7,166 bases of DNA from Oscillospiraceae bacterium (GCA_031255955.1 JAIRRO010000108.1:1-7166); one strand, 5' to 3'. Positions 1 through 7,102 are shown, counted from the stretch's first letter. Numbers and translations: made by a program. Notes: generated from the sequence alone by a model not told the origin.

Positions 1-924
1 GACGGCGCTGATGGCGTATAAAATCGCCACCGCCTGCTTCTGCGAGAGTCCCATATCCACCAGCCTGTGATGAAAATGCCCTCTGTCGCGGTGCATCGGG
101 TTTTGCCCCTTTAGAATTCTGCGCGTAAAGGCGAGCGCCGTATCAAACAGCGGCAGCCCGATCACAAGAAACGGCACGGCAAAGGAGATGATGGCAAAAA
201 ATTTGAAAAGCCCCATAATCGACACCGTGCTGAGAACAAACCCCAGCATCAACGCGCCGGTGTCGCCCATTAGCATCTTGCTCTGTTTTTCGGGTTTGAA
301 ATTATACGGCAGAAAGCCGAGACACGAACCGGCGAGCGCCGCCATAATCACGGCGACATTCATTTCGGACACAAGCAGGGCGATAACGAGCATTGTCACA
401 GAGGATATGCCGGAGACGCCCGCCGCCAGCCCGTCCAGCCCGTCAATAAGATTCACGGCGTTCGTGATGCCGACAATCCACAGCACCGTCACGGGTACGG
501 ATAAAATACCGAAGCTTAAAAACTCCGCCGCGCTGAACACATTGGGGTTTGAAACCGTATAAACCACCAGACCGTGTCCCACGGCGACAAGCGCCGCCGC
601 CAGCTGAAACAAGAGCTTGATATACCATTTCAGCGCCACCACATCGTCAATGGCGCCGCTGATTACGATGATGACAGAGCCGATTAAAATCCCCTGCACC
701 TGATGATTAACGTCGGCGAAAAGTACCACGGAAATGAGAAACCCGAGGAACATCGCCAGCCCGCCGAGGCGCGGAATGGGATAGTTGTGCATGCGCGTCT
801 CATCGCCCGGAACGTCGATAGCGCCAATTTTATACGCAAACGCGCGCACTATTGGCATCGCCGCGAAGCAGATGAACAGCGCGGCTGCAAGCGATACGCC
901 GATCCGCGTGAAAATCTCGAACAT
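1..924 (-). CDS. WecA/TagO-type undecaprenyl-phosphate sugar-1-phosphate transferase (3' end outside window)
   Basis: Polytopic membrane enzyme of the MraY/WecA/TagO family. Family members transfer a UDP-activated sugar phosphate, commonly GlcNAc-1-P, to undecaprenyl phosphate at the inner face of the membrane, the first step of teichoic acid, O-antigen or related surface polymers. The 308 codons seen show the family marks in order: an N-terminal hydrophobic segment (about 7-30), a cytosolic PRLGG (51-55), the Asp pair at 93-94, NAVNLIDGLDGLAAG (155-169), MGDTGAL with D221 (219-225), and the His-rich HRDRGHFHHRL (278-288), separated by hydrophobic helices. The frame is open to base 1, so only the C-terminal helices are missing; family proteins are usually about 320-380 residues. 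The ATG overlaps the trpS stop codon by one base (TAATG), and no strong ribosome binding site precedes it, which suggests translational coupling to trpS. The usual GDxGS reads GDTGA here. The family is secure; the sugar donor and the choice between WecA and TagO cannot be decided. Confidence 0.93.
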   Translation of the reverse strand, partial: MFEIFTRIGVSLAAALFICFAAMPIVRAFAYKIGAIDVPGDETRMHNYPIPRLGGLAMFLGFLISVVLFADVNHQVQGILIGSVIIVISGAIDDVVALKWYIKLLFQLAAALVAVGHGLVVYTVSNPNVFSAAEFLSFGILSVPVTVLWIVGITNAVNLIDGLDGLAAGVSGISSVTMLVIALLVSEMNVAVIMAALAGSCLGFLPYNFKPEKQSKMLMGDTGALMLGFVLSTVSIMGLFKFFAIISFAVPFLVIGLPLFDTALAFTRRILKGQNPMHRDRGHFHHRLVDMGLSQKQAVAILYAISAV

Positions 925-1919
925 TATACCGCGACAAAGCCGAGCTTTTTATACACCCGGCGCACCGTTTTGTCAGCTGTCCGCGCGGCGCGCGCGGCGC
1001 CGTCCGCGCAGATTTTTTCAAGATATGCGCGATCGCCTAACAGCCGCTCCGATTCCTCGCGAATGGGGCGCAGCGTCTCCACCACAGCTTCGCCGACAGC
1101 CGTCTTGAACGCGCCGTAACCGCTGCCGGAGAATTCGCTTTCGACCTCCGCGAGCGTCTTATTCGCGCACACGGCGTAAATTTGCATCAAATTTGATATG
1201 CCGGGCTTCGCTTCGGGGTCAAAGCGTATCTCGGAGCCGCTATCCGTGACGGCGCGCTTGAACGCCCGCATTATATCTTCCGGACGATCCCCCACGCAGA
1301 CCCTTCCGGCTGAAATTTCTGACTTCGACATTTTGTTTTCCGGCTCTTGCAAATCCATTATCCGCGCGCCTATTTTGGGGATGAACGGCTCCGGAATCTT
1401 AAACGTGTCGCCGTGAGCGGCGTTGAAGCGCTGCGCGATGTCGCGCGTGATTTCAAGGTGCTGCTTCTGGTCATCCCCGACAGGGACAAGATCGGCTTGA
1501 TAAACCAGAATATCCGCCGCCATAAGCACGGGATACGTAAACAGTCCGGCGTTGATGTTCTCCGGATTCTTCACGGATTTCTCCTTAAACTGAGTCATCC
1601 GCCCCAACTCGCCGAACATCGTGAAGCAGTTCAGCGCCCACGCCAGCTGTGTGTGCGCGGGGACATGGCTTTGGACAAAAAGGACATTTTTGTTGGGGTC
1701 AAGCCCCGCCGCGATATATTGCGCCAGTTGTGTTAACGTATTGCGCCGCAGCGTCGCGGGGTCCTGCCTCACCGTTATCGCGTGCAGGTCAACGATGCAG
1801 TAATAGCACTCGTATTCCTCCGACAGCTCCACCCAGTTTTTAATCGCCCCGATATAGCTCCCCAGCGTCAGCGCGCCGGAGGGTTGTATTCCGGAAAGTA
1901 TGACCTTTTTGCCGTCCAT
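924..1919 (-). CDS. trpS: tryptophanyl-tRNA synthetase
   Basis: Cytosolic class I aminoacyl-tRNA synthetase that charges tRNA-Trp with tryptophan using ATP. At 331 residues it has the normal bacterial length and is complete. The N-terminal Rossmann fold carries SGIQPSGALTLGSYIGA (9-25), whose TLGSY replaces the HIGH-type TIGN seen in many TrpRS. FGELGRMTQFKEK (102-114) and MAAD (133-136, with D136 expected to contact the indole ring) are characteristic of TrpRS, followed by VGDDQKQHLEITRD (147-160) and the ATP-loop KMSKS at 196-200. The C-terminal helical domain ends in an Ala/Arg-rich stretch. The ATG is preceded by GAAAGG (bases 1931-1936) at an 11-base spacing, a moderate ribosome binding site. 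It lies 50 bases after the aminotransferase gene, too short a gap for a T-box leader, and overlaps the downstream transferase gene by one base, so it is most likely the middle gene of an operon. Confidence 0.97.
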   Translation of the reverse strand: MDGKKVILSGIQPSGALTLGSYIGAIKNWVELSEEYECYYCIVDLHAITVRQDPATLRRNTLTQLAQYIAAGLDPNKNVLFVQSHVPAHTQLAWALNCFTMFGELGRMTQFKEKSVKNPENINAGLFTYPVLMAADILVYQADLVPVGDDQKQHLEITRDIAQRFNAAHGDTFKIPEPFIPKIGARIMDLQEPENKMSKSEISAGRVCVGDRPEDIMRAFKRAVTDSGSEIRFDPEAKPGISNLMQIYAVCANKTLAEVESEFSGSGYGAFKTAVGEAVVETLRPIREESERLLGDRAYLEKICADGAARAARTADKTVRRVYKKLGFVAV

Positions 1920-1969
1920 ATCGTCAGATACCTTTCAAATTAAAAATAATGTAAAATCGAAATGCCGCG

Positions 1970-3160
1970 CTACAGCAAGCCGTATTCGGCGGCAAGACGC
2001 GAAAAGCCGTCCATCGAGCGCTCTATCGTCGAGGGCGCGACGCAGTAAGCCAGCCGCACATATCCGGGGCAGGCGAAGCTCGTCCCCGGGACAAGCAGGA
2101 TGCGCTGCCGCTTCGCCGACTCGGCAAAGGCGCGGTCGTCGTCCGCCGGAGCCTTCAGCCACATATAAAACGCGCCCTCCGGCAAGGCGCACTCAAACCC
2201 GCGCGCGGTAAGTCCGCCGTGCAGGGCGCGGCGGTTCGCGTCGTACGCCGCGACGTCCACGCTCTCGTCAAGGCAGCGCGCCACGGCAAGCTGAATCAGG
2301 CTCGGCGCGTTCACAAAGCCGAGTACGCGCGTCGCTATCGCCGCCGCCTCAAGAATAAGCGCGGAATCGTCGGCATCGCGCGGTACTGCGAGATATCCGA
2401 TGCGCTCCCCCGGCAGCGAAAGGGATTTTGACCACGAATAGCACACAATGGAGTTGCGATAATACTTCGTGAGGTACGGCACTTGTGCACCGTCATAGGC
2501 AAGCTCTCTGTACGGCTCGTCAGAGAGGATATAGATGGGCGCGCCGTATTCCGTCTGCTTTTGCTCTATCACGGCGGCGATGCTCCGGATTGAATCCTCC
2601 GAATAAATCACGCCCGTGGGATTATTGGGCGTATTGATGATTACAGCCTTTGTTTTCGGCGTTATCGCCGCCGCCAGCGCCTCGGGATCCGGCTGAAAGC
2701 CGGGGATATTCGGCGGCACGACGCGCAGGACTCCGTCGTAATTATTCACATAGTTGCCGTATTCCACGAAGTACGGCGCGAGGGCAATAACCTCATCGCC
2801 GGGATTTATCAGCGTTTTCAGCGCGACATTCAGCCCGCCCGCCGCGCCGACGGTCATAATGATATGCTCGGCGCTAAAATCTGTGCCGTGCCGCGCGTTT
2901 AAGGAGCGCGCGATGGCGTCGCGCACGGGGGTAAAGCCCGCGTTTGACATATATCCGTGCGCCTCAATCGCCGGTGTGGTTTGAAGGATATCGATTATCG
3001 CGGCGGCGACGGCGTCCGGCGGCGGGAAGTTCGGGTTGCCGAGGGAAAAATCGAACACATTTTCCCGCCCAAGCTGCGCCGCGAGGCGATTGCCTTCTTC
3101 GAACATCGCGCGGATTACGCTGTTCGTCTCCGTAAGCCTGAGCATTTTTGATGAAATCAT
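1970..3160 (-). CDS. PLP-dependent aminotransferase, class I/II (AspC/AAT fold type I)
   Basis: Cytosolic pyridoxal-phosphate enzyme that moves an amino group between an amino acid and a 2-oxo acid. Its 396 residues match the usual length. Visible in order: the N-terminal substrate segment SLGNPNFPPP (39-48), the cofactor-phosphate turn GAAGGLN (105-111), an aromatic stacking residue at Y130, NTPNNPTG (176-183), SDEPYREL (213-220) with the PLP-nitrogen Asp D214 and Tyr Y217, the Schiff-base lysine K245 in SWSKSLSLPGERIGY (242-256), and the substrate-carboxylate arginine R369 in GYVRLAYC. This version, with the SLSLPGERIGY sequence, is common in Clostridia and usually carries only a general aminotransferase name; the amino-acid substrate cannot be read from sequence. 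The start is set by AGGAGG at bases 3169-3174, eight bases before the ATG. A promoter lies just upstream and trpS follows after 50 bases. A role with aromatic amino acids is suggested by the neighbour only. Confidence 0.93.
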   Translation of the reverse strand: MISSKMLRLTETNSVIRAMFEEGNRLAAQLGRENVFDFSLGNPNFPPPDAVAAAIIDILQTTPAIEAHGYMSNAGFTPVRDAIARSLNARHGTDFSAEHIIMTVGAAGGLNVALKTLINPGDEVIALAPYFVEYGNYVNNYDGVLRVVPPNIPGFQPDPEALAAAITPKTKAVIINTPNNPTGVIYSEDSIRSIAAVIEQKQTEYGAPIYILSDEPYRELAYDGAQVPYLTKYYRNSIVCYSWSKSLSLPGERIGYLAVPRDADDSALILEAAAIATRVLGFVNAPSLIQLAVARCLDESVDVAAYDANRRALHGGLTARGFECALPEGAFYMWLKAPADDDRAFAESAKRQRILLVPGTSFACPGYVRLAYCVAPSTIERSMDGFSRLAAEYGLL

Positions 3161-3168
3161 AAATTACG

Positions 3169-3174
3169 CCTCCT
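3169..3174 (-). promoter_or_regulatory. ribosome binding site of the aminotransferase gene
   Basis: AGGAGG on the minus strand, eight bases before the ATG at 3160. It favours that ATG over the in-frame ATG at codon 6. The site begins only about two bases after the predicted transcription start, so the mRNA leader would be very short. Confidence 0.8.
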
Positions 3175-3182
3175 ACGCGGCT

Positions 3183-3211
3183 ATTGTACCACGCGCCGCA
3201 CCCATATGCAA
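3183..3211 (-). promoter_or_regulatory. predicted sigma-A promoter (extended -10) for the aminotransferase-trpS operon
   Basis: On the minus strand TTGCAT (3206-3211) and TACAAT (3183-3188) are separated by exactly 17 bases, and the -10 is preceded by TGG, giving an extended -10 element. The -35 matches TTGACA at only three positions, which an extended -10 can offset. Transcription would start near 3176, leaving a leader of about 16 bases that contains little more than the ribosome binding site. The -35 lies directly after the stop codon of the transporter gene. Confidence 0.6.
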
Positions 3212-3212
3212 A

Positions 3213-4970
3213 TCAAATAGCGTCCAACCGATAGCGCGCGCTGTAGGCGTCAAACTCTTGCGCAAATTCGGGGTTGTCCGCGCTGCGCGCCTTTGAAAGA
3301 TAGTCGTGTCCGCCCATCGACGGGGATTTTTTTTGAATCACGCCCACGGCAAGGTTTGAACAGTGGTCGCTCATACGCTCATAGTTCACCATCAAATCAG
3401 ACCAGACGAAGCCGGGCGCGATGCCGCACTCCCCGCGTTGAATACGCACGATATGCCTGTCCCGCGCCTCGCGCACCAGCACGTCGATAACCTGCTCCAG
3501 CGGCTCAACTTTTTTAGCCAGCTCCGCGTCGCGGTTCGTCACAGCCTCCGTTGTCATCGAGACAATTTCAGATAGGGCTTCACGCAGCACGGATAAATCA
3601 GACCTTGCCGAGCCCGTGAAATCGATGCCCTTTTCGTGTATCTCCTTCGCGCTGTATACGATGTTTAAGGCGTGGTCGCCGATGCGTTCCAAATCCCCGA
3701 TGGCGCGCAGCATACGCGCCGCCTCCCAGCTGTCGCGGTCGGACAGCTCCTTCGCCGAGAGCTTTACGAGATATGTACCCAGCTTGTCCTCATATTCATC
3801 CAGCCGCTCCTCGCCGAGAATAGAGGTCTCCGCTGTGCGTTCGGAATAATTGCCCACAAGCGCCAGCGCCGCCAGCGCAGCGTCCTTCGCCACGGCGCAC
3901 ATATCGCTGACCATATCAAGACAGTTGACAATCGCAAACGCCGGTGTGTTTAGCAGGCGCTCGTCAAGAAACTCCGTTTTTTGAACGCCATTCGGCTTAT
4001 CGCGAATGGTGAGCAGCGCAAGGCGCTCCAGCGCCCGCGTAAACGGGAGCAGCACAACCGTGACGCTGACATTAAAAATACTGTGCGCCACGGCAATCCA
4101 CAGCGGCGTAATGTCCAAATCCATAAACGTGAAGTTAACCAAGGCGTTCAGCCCGTACAGCACCATAATATACAGCGCCGTGCCGATGAGATTGAAATAC
4201 ACATGCACGACGGCGACGCGCCGCGCCGCGCGGTTCACGCCGATGCTGGATAGCAGCGCCGTGACGCAGGTGCCGATGTTTTGCCCCATAATAATCGGTA
4301 TGGCAACGCCGAATTTAATTTTTGATGTTATCGCAAACGCCTGCAGCAGCCCGACGGACGCCGCGGAGCTTTGAATTATCCCCGTAAACACCGCGCCGAC
4401 AAGCACGCCGAGGAACGGATTTTCAAACGCAACCAATATGCTCTTAAATTTTTCGCTCTCCGCCAGCCCCGCAACGGAATCCTTCATAACAGTCATGCCA
4501 AACATTAAAACGGCGAAGCCGATGAGAATTTCACCGACGTCACGCCGTTTCTGCTTGCGCGAGAACATTATCATAGCTATGCCGACAACGGCGAACAGGG
4601 GCGAAAAATTCTCCGGCTTCAATAGATTAATGAGTACATTTTCGCTGTTTATACCCGTAAGGGCGAGAACCCACGCCGTCAGCGTCGTACCGACGTTTGA
4701 GCCCATTATGATGCCAACCGTTTGATGCAGAGACATTATCCCCGAATTGACCAGCCCGACCAGCATCACCGTCATCGCCGAGGAGGACTGAATAGCAACC
4801 GTAATACCCATACCAAGGGCAAGGGATTTCAGCATACTTGAGGTGGCGCGCTCAAGTGTGCGCTCAAGCCTCCCGCCGGACATTTTCTCTAAGCTGCCGG
4901 ACATAACGCTCATACCGAACAGGAAAAACGCCACCCCGCCGAGAAGCTTAAATACGTCAAGAATGTCCAT
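3213..4970 (-). CDS. Na+/phosphate cotransporter with C-terminal PhoU domain
   Basis: Inner-membrane protein of the Na/Pi-cotransporter II (PNaS, NptA-type) family, expected to couple sodium influx to phosphate movement. Length is 585 residues. The membrane half (about 1-320) shows the family's inverted internal repeat: QSSSAMTVMLVG (61-72) with GSNVGTTLTAW (90-100), then QSSAASVGLLQ (200-210) with GQNIGTCVTALLSS (229-242). The cytosolic half (about 340-555) is a PhoU-like helical bundle with two E-xxx-D metal-binding motifs, IGDLERIGDHALN (424-436) and NYERMSDHCSNLA (529-541). PhoU domains sense or regulate phosphate uptake, so here the regulator is fused to its transporter, as in many Firmicutes. 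The start has GAGAGG (4980-4985) nine bases upstream. Upstream lies a terminator, so it needs its own promoter; no hairpin terminator is visible in the 52 bases after its stop. Some family members may export phosphate, and direction cannot be told from sequence. Confidence 0.95.
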   Translation of the reverse strand: MDILDVFKLLGGVAFFLFGMSVMSGSLEKMSGGRLERTLERATSSMLKSLALGMGITVAIQSSSAMTVMLVGLVNSGIMSLHQTVGIIMGSNVGTTLTAWVLALTGINSENVLINLLKPENFSPLFAVVGIAMIMFSRKQKRRDVGEILIGFAVLMFGMTVMKDSVAGLAESEKFKSILVAFENPFLGVLVGAVFTGIIQSSAASVGLLQAFAITSKIKFGVAIPIIMGQNIGTCVTALLSSIGVNRAARRVAVVHVYFNLIGTALYIMVLYGLNALVNFTFMDLDITPLWIAVAHSIFNVSVTVVLLPFTRALERLALLTIRDKPNGVQKTEFLDERLLNTPAFAIVNCLDMVSDMCAVAKDAALAALALVGNYSERTAETSILGEERLDEYEDKLGTYLVKLSAKELSDRDSWEAARMLRAIGDLERIGDHALNIVYSAKEIHEKGIDFTGSARSDLSVLREALSEIVSMTTEAVTNRDAELAKKVEPLEQVIDVLVREARDRHIVRIQRGECGIAPGFVWSDLMVNYERMSDHCSNLAVGVIQKKSPSMGGHDYLSKARSADNPEFAQEFDAYSARYRLDAI

Positions 4971-4998
4971 CTGAAATATCCTCTCCCGCCAATTTTGA

Positions 4999-5027
4999 AA
5001 TATATATCAGGCTTGCGTAAAGCTTAA
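4999..5027 (-). promoter_or_regulatory. possible promoter of the Na/Pi cotransporter gene
   Basis: A promoter must lie between the terminator ending at 5062 and the start codon at 4970. The best pair I see on the minus strand is TTAAGC (5022-5027) and TATATT (4999-5004) with a 17-base spacer. The -10 matches at five of six positions but the -35 only at three, so the placement is weak. A competing pair further up (TTGAAT with TAAGCT) is no better. Confidence 0.3.
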
Positions 5028-5061
5028 CACAAACGTGCGGACAATTCAACGACCCGCGCGA

Positions 5062-5106
5062 TAAAAAATTTACCCCCGACACGATTTCACTCGTGCCGGG
5101 GGTAAA
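5062..5106 (-). terminator. rho-independent terminator of the glycoside hydrolase-like gene
   Basis: Two 16-base arms, 5091-5106 and 5069-5084, enclose a six-base loop (GUGAAA in the minus-strand RNA). The stem carries a run of five G-C pairs, and the only imperfect pair is a G-U wobble in the minus-strand transcript, which would be an A-C mismatch in the plus-strand transcript. Six U residues follow directly (bases 5063-5068). There is no U-tract on the other side, so it acts on the minus strand only. It begins 21 bases after the hydrolase stop codon. Confidence 0.93.
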
Positions 5107-5122
5107 TAAGCTCTCCGGTATC

Positions 5123-5136
5123 GGCGTTTACACGCC
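5123..5136 (-). other. short hairpin with the hydrolase stop codon in a GUAA tetraloop
   Basis: The minus-strand RNA reads GGCGU-GUAA-ACGCC: a five-pair stem closing a GNRA-class tetraloop that contains the UAA stop codon of the hydrolase gene. The pairing is directly visible. Whether it forms or matters is unknown; a stem this short can arise by chance. Confidence 0.4.
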
Positions 5137-6894
5137 GTATTTATCGGCAAGATAGATGTATGTCGAGGACGACCACGCCGACCAGAACAAGCCTTTTTCC
5201 CCGAACGCCGTAAGGCTCCTGTCGTCCTTACCCGTCAGGGCGTTATGTATGTGGAAGAAGCCCGTGTCACGCAGCATAGCGCAGTATTTGCGCGACGCCT
5301 CGCGGGCTAAATCATCCCTGCCGCACCATTCCAGCGCGATAGCGAGCCAGAAGGAGGACGGCGTGATGATGCTGCCCTGCGTGAAGCCATGGAAGAAATA
5401 ATCGCTGTCTATCGTCTCTGTGGCAAGCCCGTATGGTGTGTCAAAGTGGTTCGGCGCGAACATATATTCGATGCTCTTGTCGATAATATCCTTCGGCAGA
5501 CGCGTCCCCAGCAGCAGCGCGAAGTAGAGGGATATTGTATGCGTTGAGGATTTTTCGCCCGTTTTGGCGTTAAACGCGAACCATTCCGTACCGTTCCAGA
5601 ATTTCTCCACCAGCTTCGCCGTCAAGGCTTTGGCGTCCGCCGCCCATTTGTCGTTTTCAGCCTGCGGCTTGCCGATATCGGCGCCAAGCCGTGAGATTGC
5701 CTCCATTTGCAAGACAATCAGCGCGTTGAGATCCGGGCAGGCGCAGGGGAAGCCGATGTTGAAATACGGCGCGTCCTCCCAGCCCGTTTCAAGCAGACCG
5801 GCGAATTCCACGACGCCGTCGCCGTCCGCGTCATGCGTCTTTGTCCAGAAATCCGTCCATTTTACAAGGCGGTCATACAGCCACTGCTTATCGGATAGGG
5901 GGATGGATTTGAAATCGGTGTTGTCCATCAGCCACAGCAGCGACGCGCCGTGTACGGGCGGCTTTAGTCCGAAGCTCGGCGTTTCCTCATATGTAAGGCT
6001 GTCCGTCATTTTGCCCTCGTCGTCCATATGCTCAAAGCCGGAAAGGTAAATGTCCCAAGCCAGCGGCAGGTCGCCCTTGGCGTGTACGATAGCCTGAAGC
6101 GGCTGCTGCCAGACAAAGGCGCCCTCGAATATGCTGTGAATCATCTTTACCATTGTGCGCTTGTAAGCGGATTCCCCATCCGGCAGAACGGTCATCTGCC
6201 ACGTCTGCCACAGGGCGGGCAGACGTCCCGGCTCAAACTCGGCAGGAAGCGCGGGGCAAACCTTTGCGGCGTAAGAGTCAAAGTCCGCCTTGACATCGGC
6301 TAAGCCCGCTTCATAGCTCGGGTAAGACGCCCGAATCTTCGGCTCGCGCTTATAAAAGTCCTCGAACCACACGGTGAGCGCTCCGCCGCGTCCGTCGGGG
6401 CGAGCCTCTGTATAGTCGCTGTTTTGCCACAGATTTTCGGAAAACACCTGCAGCTTTGACGCGCGGAAATCCAGAACCGCGCCGGATACCTTTTCAAGCG
6501 GCGTGGGCGGCTCGGGGTCTGTAAACCACGTCACGGGCTTTTGAATCGTCATACGCAGCGACAAATCCGGGGAATCAGCCGCCGCGGCGACGAGCTTCGT
6601 CTCCGCGAACGTGAAGCGCACGGAGCCGTAGCGCGAACGCATAACGACTTCATACGGCGTAGTGTCGAGGACATACGGGATGGGATGCCCTCCGTAAATC
6701 AGCGCGAATTTGAGGATGCGAAAGCCGTTGTTCTGATTGAAATCCATAATGCCGGTGATGCGGCTGCTGCACAGCCAGAGATTGCCCTTGCCGTAGAGAT
6801 CCTCGCCATAGTTGTCGTTCGCCAGCGCCAAAAATGAACCTCTGCGTGAGAACGGCGCGTCTAGCAGGTCTACGAATTTCGTGCTTTTTAACAT
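5128..6894 (-). CDS. GH63/MGH1-like (alpha/alpha)6-barrel glycoside hydrolase family protein
   Basis: A 588-residue protein without signal peptide or membrane segments, so probably cytosolic. Residues 1 to about 215 look beta-rich and resemble the N-terminal sandwich domain of such enzymes; about 216-588 resembles the helical toroid of GH63, mannosylglycerate hydrolase and trehalase-like enzymes. Marks seen are WQTWQMTVLP (229-238), a Ca-loop-like DADGDGVVE (355-363), ETGWEDAPYF (369-378) at the place of the family's ESGxDNSP acid motif, WNGTEWFAF (433-441), FTQGSIITPSSFW (504-516), and the terminal FFHIHNALTG (546-555) plus FWSAWSS (570-576). Aligned by memory, the usual Asp acid is E373 (D374 adjacent) and the usual Glu base is H548, so activity may be altered or the true catalytic residues lie elsewhere. 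The frame stays open upstream to the window edge, but the ATG at 6894 has a strong ribosome binding site and a promoter just upstream. It is a stand-alone gene with its own terminator. Substrate unknown; an alpha-glucoside or mannoside is a guess from the fold. Confidence 0.8.
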   Translation of the reverse strand: MLKSTKFVDLLDAPFSRRGSFLALANDNYGEDLYGKGNLWLCSSRITGIMDFNQNNGFRILKFALIYGGHPIPYVLDTTPYEVVMRSRYGSVRFTFAETKLVAAAADSPDLSLRMTIQKPVTWFTDPEPPTPLEKVSGAVLDFRASKLQVFSENLWQNSDYTEARPDGRGGALTVWFEDFYKREPKIRASYPSYEAGLADVKADFDSYAAKVCPALPAEFEPGRLPALWQTWQMTVLPDGESAYKRTMVKMIHSIFEGAFVWQQPLQAIVHAKGDLPLAWDIYLSGFEHMDDEGKMTDSLTYEETPSFGLKPPVHGASLLWLMDNTDFKSIPLSDKQWLYDRLVKWTDFWTKTHDADGDGVVEFAGLLETGWEDAPYFNIGFPCACPDLNALIVLQMEAISRLGADIGKPQAENDKWAADAKALTAKLVEKFWNGTEWFAFNAKTGEKSSTHTISLYFALLLGTRLPKDIIDKSIEYMFAPNHFDTPYGLATETIDSDYFFHGFTQGSIITPSSFWLAIALEWCGRDDLAREASRKYCAMLRDTGFFHIHNALTGKDDRSLTAFGEKGLFWSAWSSSTYIYLADKYGV

Positions 6895-6903
6895 AGCTGT
6901 TGT

Positions 6904-6910
6904 CCTCCCT
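6904..6910 (-). promoter_or_regulatory. ribosome binding site fixing the hydrolase start
   Basis: AGGGAGG on the minus strand, nine bases before the ATG at 6894. The same frame remains open upstream to the window edge with a TTG at 7161, so this site decides the start. The leader between the promoter and this site is A-rich and looks unstructured. Confidence 0.8.
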
Positions 6911-6936
6911 TGTGTTGTTTTTTGTGGATTGTACAG

Positions 6937-6965
6937 ATGATAACACATCACGCAGGCGAACGCAA
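6937..6965 (-). promoter_or_regulatory. predicted promoter (extended -10) of the hydrolase gene
   Basis: TTGCGT (6960-6965) and TATCAT (6937-6942) on the minus strand are 17 bases apart, and TGT before the -10 makes an extended -10. The -10 fits at five of six positions. A second -10-like TACAAT sits at 6928-6933 but lacks a -35 at the right distance. Transcription would start near 6930, giving a leader of roughly 36 bases. Confidence 0.55.
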
Positions 6966-6984
6966 GGTTTTTTTGCGGGATATT

Positions 6985-7008
6985 GGTGCCGTTAATGGGG
7001 ACGGCACC
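6985..7008. repeat. perfect inverted repeat, 8-base arms
   Basis: GGTGCCGT (6985-6992) and ACGGCACC (7001-7008) flank an eight-base spacer and could form a hairpin in either strand's RNA. No U-tract follows immediately on either side, so it does not look like a terminator. It lies about 20 bases upstream of the -35 of the hydrolase promoter, so a regulator binding site is possible. Confidence 0.5.
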
Positions 7009-7102
7009 GTTGAAGGCGGCATAAGGCGCGAACGAACTGCCCTGTACCCTCTGAATCCGCCTGTTTGCCGGTTCCGTCTCCTGCACGTCACACACATATA
7101 CC

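Noticed and set aside
443..628. Short minus-strand frame inside the transferase gene
   Set aside because: It is out of phase with the real frame, which is open from 924 to base 1 and carries all family motifs.
983..1010. Alternating GC-rich tract near the trpS 3' end
   Set aside because: It is explained by Ala/Arg codons of the trpS C-terminus in a GC-rich genome.
703..1119. Plus-strand open frames over the trpS/transferase region, and similar ones throughout
   Set aside because: They lie antisense to well-supported genes with clear motifs, have low-complexity Arg/Ala/Pro-rich translations and lack ribosome binding sites. They are composition shadows.
1941..1965. A separate trpS promoter in the AT-rich gap
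   Set aside because: TTTACA is present, but the nearest -10-like hexamer on the minus strand is 19 bases away and poor. Co-transcription with the aminotransferase is simpler.
5024..5029. Possible PhoP box (TTAACA) upstream of the phosphate transporter
   Set aside because: Only one hexamer is present; the Bacillus-type box needs properly spaced repeats.
6985..7008. Inverted repeat as a transcription terminator for an upstream gene
   Set aside because: No U-tract directly follows the hairpin in either direction.
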